From positions 312,501 to 376,500 of the forward strand of contig JAYKKM010000307.1 of the NCBI GenBank assembly GCA_035772405.1: a stretch of 64,000 nucleotides of DNA. Direction: 5' to 3'. This stretch comes from Chrysogorgia sp. JL179-B06 (Eukaryota; Cnidaria; Anthozoa; Scleralcyonacea; Chrysogorgiidae). The translations under genes and the position numbers were made by a program. Positions within the stretch are counted from its first letter, which is position 1. Each line of letters begins with the position of its first letter. Positions 1-10,785 of the stretch are shown in pieces. The notes under the pieces were generated by a model, which worked only from the letters and a program-made list of their open reading frames with translations, was not told where the DNA came from and did no database searches.

Positions 1-2474
1 ACGCAGATTTCGAGAGCTTCATCGAGTCTATCGACTCGTGTGTGAACAACCCAGAAAGAAGTTCAACAACTCAATATCAACACCACACACCATCTGGGTT
101 TTGTTTTCACTTGAAGTGTTACGACGATGAGCTTCACTACGAAGAACCTGTGATCTACACGAAAAAAAACGAGAGTGATAATATTGGTGAGATGTTCGTG
201 ATAGAGGTTGAGAAAGCAGTGAGAAACATCTACGAGAAGTTTAAGGTTGAGAAAGCTATGATCTACGGTGTGAAAGATAAGGTTAAGTACGAAAGTAGTG
301 AGACATGCTGGTTGTGTGGTGAGGACTGGACGAAAAAAACAAAAAAAGACAAGTCTGACCACAAAGTGCGCGACCATTGTCACTTAACGGGGAAATTTCG
401 TGGAGCGGCTCATAATAGTTGTAATTTGAAATTTAGACTTCCGAAGTTCGTACCAGTGATATTTCACAACTTGTCTGGCTACGACGCGCACTTATTCGTT
501 AAAAGTCTAAGTGTCTCGGAGGGTGACATCAGCTGTATTCCGAACAACGAGGAGAGGTACATCTCATTCAGTAAGGACATAACAGTCGATCACTACACTG
601 ACGAGAGCGACAACGAGAAACCAATCATACGAGAGATCAGATTCATAGACTCTTTCAAATTCACGATGAAAAGTCTAGACAAACTCGTGAGCTTCTTACC
701 GAAAGACAAACTCACAAGCACGTCGAGACACTTCCCAAACCACGAAGACTTTGACCACGTCTCTCGAAAGGGAGTGTTTCCCTACGAACACGTGACTGGA
801 CTCGAGTCACTAGACGAGAGGGAGCTGCCACTGAAAGAAAAATTTTACTCTAAACTGACTGATAGTGACATCTCAGACGAGGACTACAGACGTGCTAAAG
901 AAGTATGGAACCACTTCGATATGAAGACTATGCGAGACTATCACGACCTATATTTGAAAACCGACGTCATGTTGTTGGAGGACGTGTTCGAAAACTTTAG
1001 GAAGACGTGCAAGACGCACTACCAGTTAGATCCGGCGTTCTACTACACAGCACCTGGTTTGTCGTGGGACGCTCTGTTGAAGATCACTGGACAAGAGCTA
1101 GAACTTCTCACCGACATCGACATGTTGCTGATGACTGAGTCTGGGATTCGTGGTGGAGTAAGCATGATCACTAAGAGACACGCAACGTCAAACAATAAGT
1201 ACATGGACTATCTCAATGACATGGAACACACAGGTGATAGTATGTTCGACAAGTCAAAGCCTAGTGTGTTCCTACCGTACCTAGACGCGAACAATCTCTA
1301 TGGTTGTGCTATGAGCGAACCACTACCCGTTGGTGGGTTCGAGTGGATGACTGAGGAGCAGTTAGTGAACTGGAAAGGCGTTCCATGCGTTCTAGAGGTT
1401 GACTTAGAGTACCCTGTTGAGTTACACGATCTTCACAGTGACTATCCACTAGCTCCAGAGAGAGTGGAAGTGAACAGGGTAGAGAAACTAATTCCAAATT
1501 TGAATAACAAGACGAAGTACGTTCTTCACAAGAAGAATCTCGAGTTGTATTTGAGATTAGGAATGAGGCTCACGAAAACTCATCGTGGAGTGACGTTCGT
1601 CGAGAAGGCGTGGATGAAACCATATATTAATTTAAACACACAACTTAGGACTAAGGCGACTAACGAGTTCGAGAAAGACTTTTTCAAGCTGATGAACAAC
1701 TCGGTGTTCGGTAAGACAATGGAGAACATTCGAAACCGGGTCGACATACAACTCGTCACTACGGAAGAGAAGATGAGAAAACTGGTCGCTAAGTCAAACT
1801 ACTCTCACAGAACAATATTTGGAGAGAACCTCGTAGCTGTTCATATGAAAAGAACGAAAGTGAAATTCGACAAGCCGGTCTACTTAGGTATGTCTATATT
1901 AGACCTTAGCAAAATAGTTATGTACAAGTTTCACTACGACTACATTAAACCGAAGTACGGAGACAACGCTAAGTTATTATTCACAGACACGGACAGTCTC
2001 ACGTACGAGATAGAGACTGAGGACTTCTACCAAGACATCAACGCAGACGTGGTAGAGAGGTTCGACACATCAGCCTACGGAGAGTATCATCCCTCAGGTA
2101 TTCTAACTGGTCAAAATAAAAAAGTGCTCGGCATGATGAAGGACGAACACGCTGGTGAACAAGTACTAGAATTTGTTGGACTAAGACCAAAGCTCTACGC
2201 TTGTAGGACATTGAGAAAAGCTGAGAAAAAATGTAAAGGTGTGAAGAAGAACGTAGTCGAGAAGTCGATAACTTTTCAAGACTACAAAGACTGTTTGTTC
2301 TCAGGTGACTCGACACTGAGATCTATGAGCACGTTCAGATCACGTGGACATGAGATTTACACGGAGTCGATCAACAAGACTGCACTAAGTTCTAACGACG
2401 ACAAGAGACATATCTTAGAGGATAGGGTGAACACGTTGGCGTTGGGACACTGGAGAATCGGAGAGATGACTTAA
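1..2474 (+). CDS. polB: Protein-primed family B DNA polymerase of a Polinton-like element (copy C), 5' end outside window
   Basis: The reading frame is open from the first bases of the window, where the Exo I motif ADFESF is already visible, so the start lies upstream. Exo II (FHNLSGYDAHLF) and Exo III (YLKTDVMLLEDVF) follow, then palm motif A (LDANNLYG), motif B (NNSVFGKTMEN) and motif C (FTDTDSLTYE). All expected catalytic acidic residues are present. Between Exo I and Exo II sits a Cys/His cluster (CWLCG, RDHCHLTGKFRGAAHNSCN) resembling the recombination endonuclease VII zinc site, a known insertion in Polinton polymerases. It would replicate the linear element from a protein primer. It is very close in sequence to the polymerase at 49837-53526. 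Motif order and spacing leave little doubt about the family. Confidence 0.95.
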   Translation, partial: ADFESFIESIDSCVNNPERSSTTQYQHHTPSGFCFHLKCYDDELHYEEPVIYTKKNESDNIGEMFVIEVEKAVRNIYEKFKVEKAMIYGVKDKVKYESSETCWLCGEDWTKKTKKDKSDHKVRDHCHLTGKFRGAAHNSCNLKFRLPKFVPVIFHNLSGYDAHLFVKSLSVSEGDISCIPNNEERYISFSKDITVDHYTDESDNEKPIIREIRFIDSFKFTMKSLDKLVSFLPKDKLTSTSRHFPNHEDFDHVSRKGVFPYEHVTGLESLDERELPLKEKFYSKLTDSDISDEDYRRAKEVWNHFDMKTMRDYHDLYLKTDVMLLEDVFENFRKTCKTHYQLDPAFYYTAPGLSWDALLKITGQELELLTDIDMLLMTESGIRGGVSMITKRHATSNNKYMDYLNDMEHTGDSMFDKSKPSVFLPYLDANNLYGCAMSEPLPVGGFEWMTEEQLVNWKGVPCVLEVDLEYPVELHDLHSDYPLAPERVEVNRVEKLIPNLNNKTKYVLHKKNLELYLRLGMRLTKTHRGVTFVEKAWMKPYINLNTQLRTKATNEFEKDFFKLMNNSVFGKTMENIRNRVDIQLVTTEEKMRKLVAKSNYSHRTIFGENLVAVHMKRTKVKFDKPVYLGMSILDLSKIVMYKFHYDYIKPKYGDNAKLLFTDTDSLTYEIETEDFYQDINADVVERFDTSAYGEYHPSGILTGQNKKVLGMMKDEHAGEQVLEFVGLRPKLYACRTLRKAEKKCKGVKKNVVEKSITFQDYKDCLFSGDSTLRSMSTFRSRGHEIYTESINKTALSSNDDKRHILEDRVNTLALGHWRIGEMT

Positions 2475-2504
2475 AGAGAATTAGGAAATAAGTATAGAGA
2501 CAAA

Positions 2505-2768
2505 ATGCCACGAACTAACTTAATAGTTGGAGTTATAGAAACTGAACACACACGATGTCACTGCGGATACAAGGGTTCTAAGACTGGAGTAAGACTACAT
2601 AAAAAAATAGCACATGGTGGAGAGTCAGTCAAAACTAAAGACTTCCACTGTAGTCTTTGTAATGCTGTGATACTCGGAGATGGAAAAGATTTTGCGAAGC
2701 ACGGAGTGAAAGTGCACAAAAAGTTTAACTTGAATAACTTCCATCGAGTGAATTTCGAAAGCGGATAA
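2505..2768 (+). CDS. Small two-finger C2H2 zinc protein, Polinton copy C
   Basis: This 87-residue protein follows the polymerase stop by 30 bases on the same strand. It contains two Cys2His2-like units, CHCGYKGSKTGVRLHKKIAH near residue 20 and FHCSLCN followed by KHGVKVH near residue 48. The sequence is basic overall and lacks membrane segments. Zinc proteins of this size could bind nucleic acid, but the role is unknown. Polymerase gene B at 49837-53526 has no equivalent ORF downstream, so this is either a gain in copy C or a loss in B. The start ATG follows a purine-rich AT stretch, a weaker version of the start-proximal box seen in element B. Confidence 0.7.
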   Translation: MPRTNLIVGVIETEHTRCHCGYKGSKTGVRLHKKIAHGGESVKTKDFHCSLCNAVILGDGKDFAKHGVKVHKKFNLNNFHRVNFESG

Positions 2769-2804
2769 GCACACGTCAAGACTCACACTAAACTAAAAAA
2801 AAAC

Positions 2805-2827
2805 TCAAAACCAAAATCTGGTTTTGA
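2805..2827 (+). terminator. 9-bp hairpin downstream of the zinc-finger gene
   Basis: TCAAAACCA pairs with TGGTTTTGA across a 5-base loop and is followed by a T-rich tract. It lies 36 bases after the last stop of copy C and could mark transcript 3' ends, although RNA polymerase II termination would not need it. Confidence 0.3.
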
Positions 2828-2859
2828 TTTTTATGAAAGTGGTTTGGAGCGGTTGAGGT

Positions 2860-2899
2860 GGGGGGATGTGGTGGGGAAATGGTGGGGAAATGGTGGGGA
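2860..2899 (+). other. G-quadruplex-type G-run array near the end of Polinton copy C
   Basis: Four G runs (2860-2865, 2873-2876, 2885-2888, 2896-2899) are separated by 7- to 8-base spacers; the last three spacings are almost identical. This satisfies the classical G4 pattern with four guanines per run. It sits in the terminal noncoding region of the element. The equivalent region beside polymerase B (49620-49760) is also made of G/C runs, on the other strand, as expected for its inverted orientation. Confidence 0.6.
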
Positions 2900-3011
2900 A
2901 AATAAGTCAGAAGAGGATTTTTCTGACTTATTTTCCACATTTTTCCCAAAAATAAGTCAGAAGAGGATTTTTCTGACTTATTTTCCACGTTTTTCCCAAA
3001 AATAAGTCAGT
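2898..3011. repeat. 50-bp tandem repeats carrying a 16-bp-stem hairpin, probable element terminus
   Basis: A 50-base unit occurs at 2901-2950 and 2951-3000, and a third copy starts at 3001 before sequence similarity to the array stops. Each full unit includes an inverted repeat (GGAAAATAAGTCAGAA against its complement) with an 8-base loop. The array ends where host-type sequence begins, near 3,011, which makes it the best candidate for the end of Polinton copy C. No terminal inverted repeat or 6-bp target duplication can be confirmed, because the other end is outside the window. Confidence 0.6.
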
Positions 3012-3152
3012 AGCCCCATATTCCCTCTACTCTGGTAAACAGAATAGATAAACCTATTCACACGAGAGGTCAGGGGCTTATCTGTGTCATCTGCCACAAG
3101 GGTCTTCAGAAAGGCTGTTATAAAGGGAGTTATAAAGGCAGATAATCCTTAT

Positions 3153-4196
3153 CTAACTGTCGTGGTTGTGGAGGCCATCCACATCTCGAATGAAAAGAGC
3201 TGCCTTTTGGACCAGCTTTAATGGATCGGAATTACCTTCCTTGAGGGACTTCAATTCTCTTTTCATTCTCCTCTGCTCTGCTGCCAAAGTAGTGATCTTT
3301 AGATTATCAGGAATGACAAGCAGTTTTCCATGGTCATCAGGGAAAATCAACAGGCTCTTCGCAAATTCTCCATCTAATTTACGGCAGATGTGCTTTTTAG
3401 TACTTGCATGTATTTCCTCAACACCATTAGCTTTCATATATTGAACTAGTTTGGCTGTCAACTCTACCATAGTCATAACACGGGGGTTTGAGAACAAGTC
3501 ATCCCTTATATTGGCAAACAACATCTGGCAGGCATCTTCTACAGCATCTGCATAAGTTCTGTCACCATCTGTCACTGTAATTTCATTGTTGTTGGATTGA
3601 ATGTTGTATTCCCTAGTGTAATCATGATAGCAGGTTTTGTGATTTTGTGATAGCCTCAGCAGCAACGAATTCTCGAGAAGTGAATGCTAGTAATTTATTG
3701 TCCATCTTAATAGTAGCTACAGCTCGTACTTTCTCATCTGCACGAAGTTCACTAGCTTGAATTAGTGGTTCTCTGGTGTGTGATCGTTCGATGTATTTGT
3801 TGCTCTTTTCACAAAAAAGCAGATCCTTTCATACACTCTGGAACTGCTGGAGGTTGGCTGCCGGTGCGAAGAACCTTGTTCTTCATTGAGGGAATCCTCT
3901 GTAGTGTTGGTATTTTTTGCGTGTAAACTGTGCAGTGCCTTCTTGTGCGTAAAAGCACTCCGACATTCGCGGTGATAAAAAATTTCAGGAGCAAATTCAT
4001 CAGCCGTTGACAATTGTAGGATGGGTTGGAAGTCATGTATTTCTGCAGCTCTTAAAAGAGTGATCCACGAAGAGTGGTCCTTTGGCTTCACAAGTTCTGC
4101 ACGTGGAGCTTTTGAAGAGCATAGTATACATGCGAAATGTTCTGTTTCACCACGTGCTCTTTTTGGAGGCGTCTCATCCGAATCTACGCAAGACAT
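3153..4196 (-). pseudogene. Broken zinc-binding repeat-family protein common in cnidarian genomes
   Basis: Two open segments (4196-3762 and 3665-3153) read as one protein family on the minus strand, with coding-like sequence between them in shifted frames. The upstream part has CILC and YHRECRSAF, a CxxC plus HxxxC zinc-type arrangement. The downstream part has a second Cys/His segment and then an alpha-helical region rich in charged residues. I recognise this arrangement from repetitive predicted proteins in corals and Hydra, probably linked to a mobile element of unassigned class. At least one frameshift lies near 3,660, so it is called a pseudogene. Function is unknown. Confidence 0.5.
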
Positions 4197-4269
4197 TTGC
4201 TGCTACTGTCAGAAGGACATAACTATTCATTTAACAAAGATAAATCATATTTCACCATTTATCAATTAA

Positions 4270-5040
4270 CAAATTTTTCCATGAAACAATTGCTAGGTTT
4301 TCATTTTATCCGTGAATTACACTGACGTTATAGCAAATATAAATAATATAATAAGTGGACTTGAGTTGCCCAAGCTATCAGTCGCCATAATGGCAGGTAG
4401 TACAGCTGACCTAAGAATATCACCAGTTTCATCTCTATGGTGTCTGGAAGTTCGTATATTTTCTATCGATAAAATTTCCACTGTTTTCGGGCTGGTCAAT
4501 TCACTAATTACATTGTTTTAAAACATTTTGTCTCAGAAACTCGTTAAAAACCATAAACATGTTTACAACTTCAAGAAAGACTGATGTACTCTTAAACGTT
4601 CCGCCATCTTGGATTCTGAGTAAATTCGTCATGTAAGCGACACGAAATGTACTTTATGGCAAAAAATGGTAAATATGTGGATTTTTACATTATATGCTAT
4701 CATAATAGCTATAATTTACATATACCCCTGACAAATCTACGAAATTTACGAAATTACATACAAGTTGCTTAGAAATACCATTTTTGGTCGTCATCTTGGA
4801 TTTTCACCCTTCTGGTGATATAAAACCTAGCCTTACTCTTGCTTAGCTACAAAGTAGACAAGTCCATCATAGTTTTTTGATATGTACTTATAATAAGTAT
4901 TAAAAAGAACCGGGTAACATATAGTCCCTCAACATGGTACCAATAAACAGTCTGGCTCATCGACTATTAATGGTGATGTGCTCACAACTCCTCTCACCTA
5001 TAAGCCAACTGATTCTCAGTTTTGTTTTCATCCTTCCACA
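4270..5040. other. Noncoding AT-rich host stretch
   Basis: No convincing coding, RNA or repeat structure was seen. Short open frames here look random. Confidence 0.5.
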
Positions 5041-5625
5041 CTAAACAATCCATATCTTACTCTCAATTCTTGCATCTTTGCCGCCTTTGCAGTGAAGACC
5101 AAGATATTGAGACCAAATCTTTCGAAATAAGATCTTATTTTGTCCAGCGCAGCTATTCCTTTCCCGTTCCGACACACTCAAATCACATTTACAATTTATC
5201 ACACCTCCATTTGTGACAACCCAGAGCCAAGAATTTCCGGCCGCGCAGGTTCGTGACTTATTACAATTTATGACATGCGCGTACGTCACAGACAATGTAC
5301 TGTGAACGTTTTCAGCACGTTTTTTAGTAACGTATGGAATTCGAACGTTCCTCAAACAACAATGTTTGCCATGAAATAAATTCAACATTCAAATTCAAAC
5401 AGTTGTACTAAAAAGATATTTAATCTATACAAACATTTTTGTTACTGATAACGTTCAGGGGACGTTATACGAACGTTTTTGCTGCACGTTAGATTCCATA
5501 GTTGTTAGAACGTTCTTTCATGGTTTATGACACCTATGTGTAATATAATACTCAACATCAAGGAGACGTTATATTAACGTTGCTACAACGTTCTTTCATG
5601 GTTTGTGGGAGCACAGAGGCGGCGT
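5041..5625. repeat. Repeat-derived stretch with a duplicated 18-mer
   Basis: The 18-mer AACGTTCTTTCATGGTTT occurs at 5509-5526 and again at 5587-5604, within a wider pattern of ACGTT-containing segments between 5,450 and 5,600. The minus-strand open frame at 5041-5388 has no recognisable domain and is probably repeat noise. Confidence 0.45.
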
Positions 5626-5641
5626 TTTCAGGCAAGATACA

Positions 5642-6805
5642 TTATACGATTTCATGGATCTGTGCATCGAGGTCAAACCTTTTTTGGATATGTACAATCG
5701 ATTGTACGATGCAGTCACTACGAAATTTCACCACATCTCTTCTGGCACCAGCTTCTATTTCTCGTTGGGTTGTCGTTGCTGCCATGCCAACATAGACTTT
5801 CTCTAGGGATATGTGAAAGCGACTACATGTTGGGATAATCTCCGTTGGCGTTGTATCTTTAACATGATCCATGGTCATAAAATCACTTGTGATTGATTTT
5901 ATGAGCCCTTCTACTTGTGGCTTAAGACTTTTAAGGAGGGGTCTTTCACTTTGAAGAGAATATTGAACGAATTAAAGCGCTCAAGCTGGTAGCTGAGAAA
6001 TTCCAGGTATGCCAATGTGAACTTGTTTTGGAGTGATTTGTGTATTCGATCGTCGGAATGCGTCGGATCGTCAATGACAAACATGTAATAATACCCCAAT
6101 GCTTCATACTGCTCCAAAATTCGATTCATGCATGCTTGTAGAGACAGCCAACGTGTTTGAGCAGGCTACAGCAACTTACGTGGTTCTGCATCGAAGAAAC
6201 TTTTCAATTGTTTGTAGACATCTTGCCTCTTCAACGAACGGTGAAAATAAAATAGATCTTCTAATCCCTTCAGCAACACCTTTGCCATATAAGAGAAGAC
6301 ACCAAATGGATCAGGTGGCATGCGCATTTTACCACGTGCACGTTTTCGTACTCTGATTTCAATAGCTGCGAAACTGGATTTCGCTTTCCAAACAGGACGT
6401 TAGTGGTATCTGATGAGTAACAAATTATGTTCTCCATCAGAATATGGAGTATTGCCGAGTAAATTCCTTGAGCGGTGCCTTCTTCGACTTCAACCATATC
6501 CAATAAAAAATGCTTTGACTCAAATGATTTCATTTCAAAACAATTCGTCAAAATGACAAGCTGTTTCGAGGTACTTAAGCCTGTAGCTTCATCGATTATG
6601 AAACTAAATTCTGCGATCGCACTGTAGAAACAGCTTCGTGTAAATAGTCGAATCCCAGTACTTGGCGAATGACGTTTGTGACGTTTTGTTTTCCAAGCTT
6701 TACGGTTTTGAAGGCATCGTCGCGTGGGAAAAGCGATTGTAGAAGCTCTACAAGACCAGCCTCGTCCCTCGGCGCTTGTATGACGTTGGACGCGTGCGTG
6801 GACAC
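5642..6805 (-). pseudogene. Degraded hAT-superfamily transposase (N-terminal and central part)
   Basis: Four minus-strand open segments (6805-6596, 6551-6270, 6129-5911, 5878-5642) follow each other in different frames. The segment at 6551-6270 has SAILHILMENIICYSSDTT followed by a conserved hAT-type stretch around KCACHLIHL, matching the region around the second catalytic Asp of ZMYM/SCAND3-like hAT transposases. Other segments fit the helical flanks of that fold. Multiple frameshifts make it non-functional. No matching C-terminal dimerisation domain was found immediately downstream; the hAT C-terminal piece at 8351-8465 belongs to another insertion. Confidence 0.5.
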
Positions 6806-7329
6806 GCGTGGGGGGAACGCTGAAATTCGGCAGGAAGCGCCTCAGAGAATCTGCATTTCAAGATGGCGGATAGTATGCAAGAAAATTCCGAAATAGGTTC
6901 CGAAACAAATATAAATAAGGATTTTGACGACGGCGTGCGTTCGATTATCTCTGGAGTGGAACGACCTGTACATAAAGCTTTCTCAGCTGGAAAGGTTTTG
7001 TGTCCAAGGGACAATTGTGTTCAGAATTTCTTTTTTTGACGTATTGGGGATCGATCATCATTTCCGCGTTAGACACCACCAATCTTTTACGAAAGATGAA
7101 CGTGAAAGTTCAGTTAAACTCTGCCGTGCTTTATTGGAGAAGGAAACAAAGGATTGTCTGGAATTGATATTTCAATATCGTGGACAAATCACAAAGTTGT
7201 GGACATATATTACCTGGTTCTTCAGCAAATCGTTTAGATTTTGATTCTGCTGCTAACTTGGACTCTGGTGTTAATGAGTGCTTAGAACCTCTTCTTGTTT
7301 TATGGGGCGTGCTTGGAATATTCAAAACA

Positions 7330-8189
7330 TCTTAAAAATAATTCACGATACATGTTATAAACAAACACAAATGTACCATATATGTAATTGTGTTCATCTA
7401 TTCTGCATTTGAGTAGAAAATGATCTGATTACTTAAAATTGTATAATTGCATATATGTAAGTTTTAGCCAATTTGCCAGCTCGTCCCTTGTATGTATATA
7501 TTATCAGGTATTAATATTGATGTTGTGAGGAAAGAAGTATTATATTATCATATATTATGATATCAGGTCTACTATGACAATTAGACCTACAAAGTACTGT
7601 AAGTTAATAAAATAGGGGAGATTAACAAAGTTTTATAGTGCTAATTTCTGTAAGTGGGCCTAAAATCTTGTAGGTGACATTATGAGTACTTTTAGGACAG
7701 ACTGTCTGCCATATGATTTTCTATCGGTAATCATCACAGTGTCTATTGACTAGCCTTTAAAGATCTGCCAAGGAGATTGTTGCATTTAAGTAAAAACCCT
7801 GCCTCATACCCTGGCCAGGCGCTATATAATACACTGAAGGAATTTACTGGGAATGCAGGAGATTTTGTACATTTGCATGATATAACTTAGGCCAGTAGAG
7901 TATTATATTATTTCATGTTACTTGTATGTTTACATATACTGTAAGCATACACATAACATGAAATAATTTAAATTGTAAGCAATGACTGACTGTGCATATA
8001 ATTATATAGGCTAAATTGTCAGCACATGAAACATGTTTTTGTTCTGTGAGGGGGTTGGTGGGGGAGGGGTACTCAGGATTAAATTCTTGACTTGCACCTA
8101 CTGGAGGTGACAGTCAAAGAATGGTATTACCAATTGGAGAGTGAATATTGGGAGGGAAATGTAAAAAAATAGCATGTTCTTTAAAATGG
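7330..8189. other. Noncoding interior of the 2.9-kb inverted-repeat interval
   Basis: AT-rich sequence with no open frame of note and no RNA-like fold that I could identify. Confidence 0.5.
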
Positions 8190-8797
8190 ATACCCATTAG
8201 GCCTCTACAGATTGTGCTAGTAAATTTCAGAAAAGTTGCTCCAAAAACTGCTAAAAAGTTGCTTAAAAGTTGCCAGAAAATTGGAAAAGTTGCTCTTAAA
8301 TTTGAAAAAGTTGCTATTAATTGCTAGTATATTTCATTATATTTCTTTTAGCGTTGTTGTATCGAAGCATCACTGAGGATTCAAGATAGTCCGTAAGTGA
8401 GGAATCTTGCTGGGCGTTGAATCCATTGTTCAATAGACTAAAGACTCTTTCGGCAGAAGCTGAACGCGAGTCGCAAGATCATTTATGAATAACCGCTGAA
8501 AACCTCACGCATCGCTCACGGGCGCATAAACAAAGCCTGCATGCTCTTTTCGATTATTTTGTTGATCCAGAGATCTAAATAAGTCATTACTGCAATCAAA
8601 TATGTTTATGGTCAAGATTTTATTTAATAATTTGTGAGGAATTAGCAGTGTGGAATGTGTAAAAGCCTAAAAGTTGCTTACTGTTGCTCAAAAAAGCAAA
8701 AGTTGCTCCAGGTTGCTCGAAACCAGAAAAGTTGCTCAAATCTTCAAAAAGTTGCTCAAAAGTTGCCGAGCACAATCTGTAGAGGCCTAATACCCAT
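8190..8797. mobile_element. hAT-type MITE with 21-bp terminal inverted repeats and 8-bp target duplication
   Basis: The element spans 8198-8789. Its ends are perfect 21-bp inverted repeats beginning TAGGCCTCTACAG. The flanking octamer ATACCCAT is present on both sides (8190-8197 and 8790-8797), an exact 8-bp target-site duplication as produced by hAT transposases. Inside the ends, the motif AGTTGCT is repeated many times in both arms, a typical subterminal transposase-binding array. It is non-autonomous but retains a fragment of hAT coding sequence on the minus strand at 8351-8465, so it is an internally deleted derivative of a full element. Confidence 0.92.
8351..8465 (-). pseudogene. hAT dimerisation-domain fragment inside the MITE
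   Basis: Read on the minus strand, this segment gives SASAERVFSLLNNGF and continues with a DYLESSVMLRYN-like end. That is the conserved C-terminal hAT dimerisation motif (SxxxERxFS...LMLxYN). It is too short for the ORF threshold, but the motif match is clear. It identifies the parent of the MITE as an autonomous hAT element and gives its original transcription direction. Confidence 0.8.
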
Positions 8798-8799
8798 AT

Positions 8800-9450
8800 A
8801 CCCATACAGATCTATCATATGACCTGATTATTATTAATTCATATATAATCTCCAGTTATAATCCCATGTTTATAATATTAATTCATCTATAATCATCATT
8901 TTCAAATTTCAATAATATATATAACCTTGCTGAGTTTGCTCATGATGTCCAAGAAATGCAGCTGCTTCACTTTCTACACCAGCTTCAGAATCTTCAACAG
9001 GTGAATCTTTATCAAGACGAAACTTATATTAAATTTAACTTTTGTTTTAATATGATCAAGTCAGCTCAAGTTCTGACATATTCTGGAACTGGAAGCAAAA
9101 TAAACAACAATCGAGCATTGTTCTGATAAAGTTCTGCTTGTATATACTGCTTTTTTACCACAACATTTATATTTCCTAGTTATCAAACTGCATGGTTATA
9201 GCAAATAATATTTTCAACACAATAAATGTCGTAAAATATAGTTAAATATTTCGTGTGTATAAATTTGTTCCATCAATGACATTAAAATGCCACGTAGTGT
9301 GGGAAGCTTGAATATTTATATTTCTGATACAGCTGGCGGCCAAATTTAAATATTTATAAATCCATATATTTGCATATATTTACCTGTAACAGTTATTCTT
9401 TTAAAAGACTCATCAATATCATCCATTTTTCGAGACCAAAAGCCAAAAAT
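8800..9450. other. Noncoding AT-rich stretch
   Basis: No gene or clear repeat structure seen. Confidence 0.5.
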
Positions 9451-9819
9451 GCTTCTCAATGGCGTTTGTAACTTTGTGAGTCGCTCCTTTATAGTCCGCT
9501 CCAGAAATCGACACGGTTTCTACGAGGCGCTACACATTATGTTCCTGTCAGCACGTCCACGCGTCCCACGCAAAGCCCGCGCAACGTCATACAAGCGCCG
9601 AGGGACGAGGCTGGCACTTTTACACTACAAATCTTTCTTGGCTGCTCCAGGAATGTAGATGGATAATCGGTTGTGGGACCATCAACTTTGTGTAGATAAA
9701 AATTATCGCTTGGTGCAGATAGCCCTGCTTTTGTAATAATTGTCAAGGCGTTTGGCAGTACAATTACGATTAACCTCATTTGGTCATTCTTTTGGCCTTC
9801 ACTTTTGGTCTCAACCAAT

Positions 9820-10785
9820 GTTACAATCTGAACAGAACATTTAAAAAATAAATGAATAGCTTTTTTATTCTCTCCTCAATATGCATTAAATTTGAATTAC
9901 ATGTATATTGTATAATTATCACTGTTAGATGAAATTGACAGTAAATAATTTGATAGAAATAATTTGTGGTGATATCAGTACAAAATAGTCAAAACATGTT
10001 TGCATGTGCTTGCTAAGAATATATGCAGCGTTGGTCACAAACCATATTCTAAATAATTGACAATTATTTTACAGTGCACTAGGCCCCACCTCAAGGATGA
10101 GGATAAAGGTTGAGCAAAATATTGTGATTTATTGGTAGCAAGCAAATATTTGCCCATACTGTGATGCAGAAGCAATAATTAATCTGCTTGCCAGTGACAA
10201 ATCAAAATATTGTTCAAGTTCGTCCAATAACTGTTTAGTTTTTCCACACTAAAAATGTTATATATAGTGGAAAACTGGTTACTCTATTTCACTATATATA
10301 ATATTGTAATATAATTTTTTGCTAAAGTCTCAAAAACATTCAAAATATTTTTGAGGAAATAACAATTTAATTTATAATAATTCAATTGGTGTATTTGGTC
10401 TCATTTGGCATCAGTTGCTTTGAAATCTAATGAAAAGTAGAGCACTGGTGGTACCTTGTCATGTTTCAGCTGTAGCTTAATAATTGCTTGCATCAACAAG
10501 CAGAACACCTCTTCCATACTGGTATGTGATCTTACAGTGACATAGGAAGATGTCACATCTGGTAGAAAACTTGTTGTCAAGAATTCATCAAAGCTTGCAT
10601 TGCTTACAACCTATATATCATTGACTAACTTGATGATCTATTCAAATAAAAAGTGCAGAAAACAAATTTAAAGTAATTCATCAACAATTATGTTGGAAAG
10701 TAATGACAATGTTAGGTTTCATCAGAATCATTTTGCTGTCATTCTATTTTATCAATATATCTATTATATCATAACACAAGTGATT
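9820..10785. other. Noncoding AT-rich stretch
   Basis: No supported gene. The pair AATATT and ATATATAG repeats near 10,240-10,320 are low complexity only. Confidence 0.5.

Larger units (their letters stand above)
6757..9613. repeat. 2.9-kb interval bounded by inverted 33-bp repeats
   Basis: The segment at 6758-6790 (CCTCGTCCCTCGGCGCTTG and onward to GACGTTG) recurs inverted at 9579-9612 with almost no mismatch in 33 bases, and weaker similarity extends about 30 bases further inward (GACGCGTG, GGGGAAC). This looks like a transposon with GC-rich terminal inverted repeats, or two copies of one solo terminus. No matching target duplication is visible directly outside the arms, so the first reading is not proven. 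The interior has no transposase of its own and carries a nested hAT MITE at 8198-8789. Confidence 0.55.

Noticed and set aside
63..2316. Minus-strand open frames opposite polymerase C (63-383, 1309-1497, 2038-2316)
   Set aside because: They overlap a well-supported polymerase gene, have no recognised motif and a composition explained by the opposite strand.
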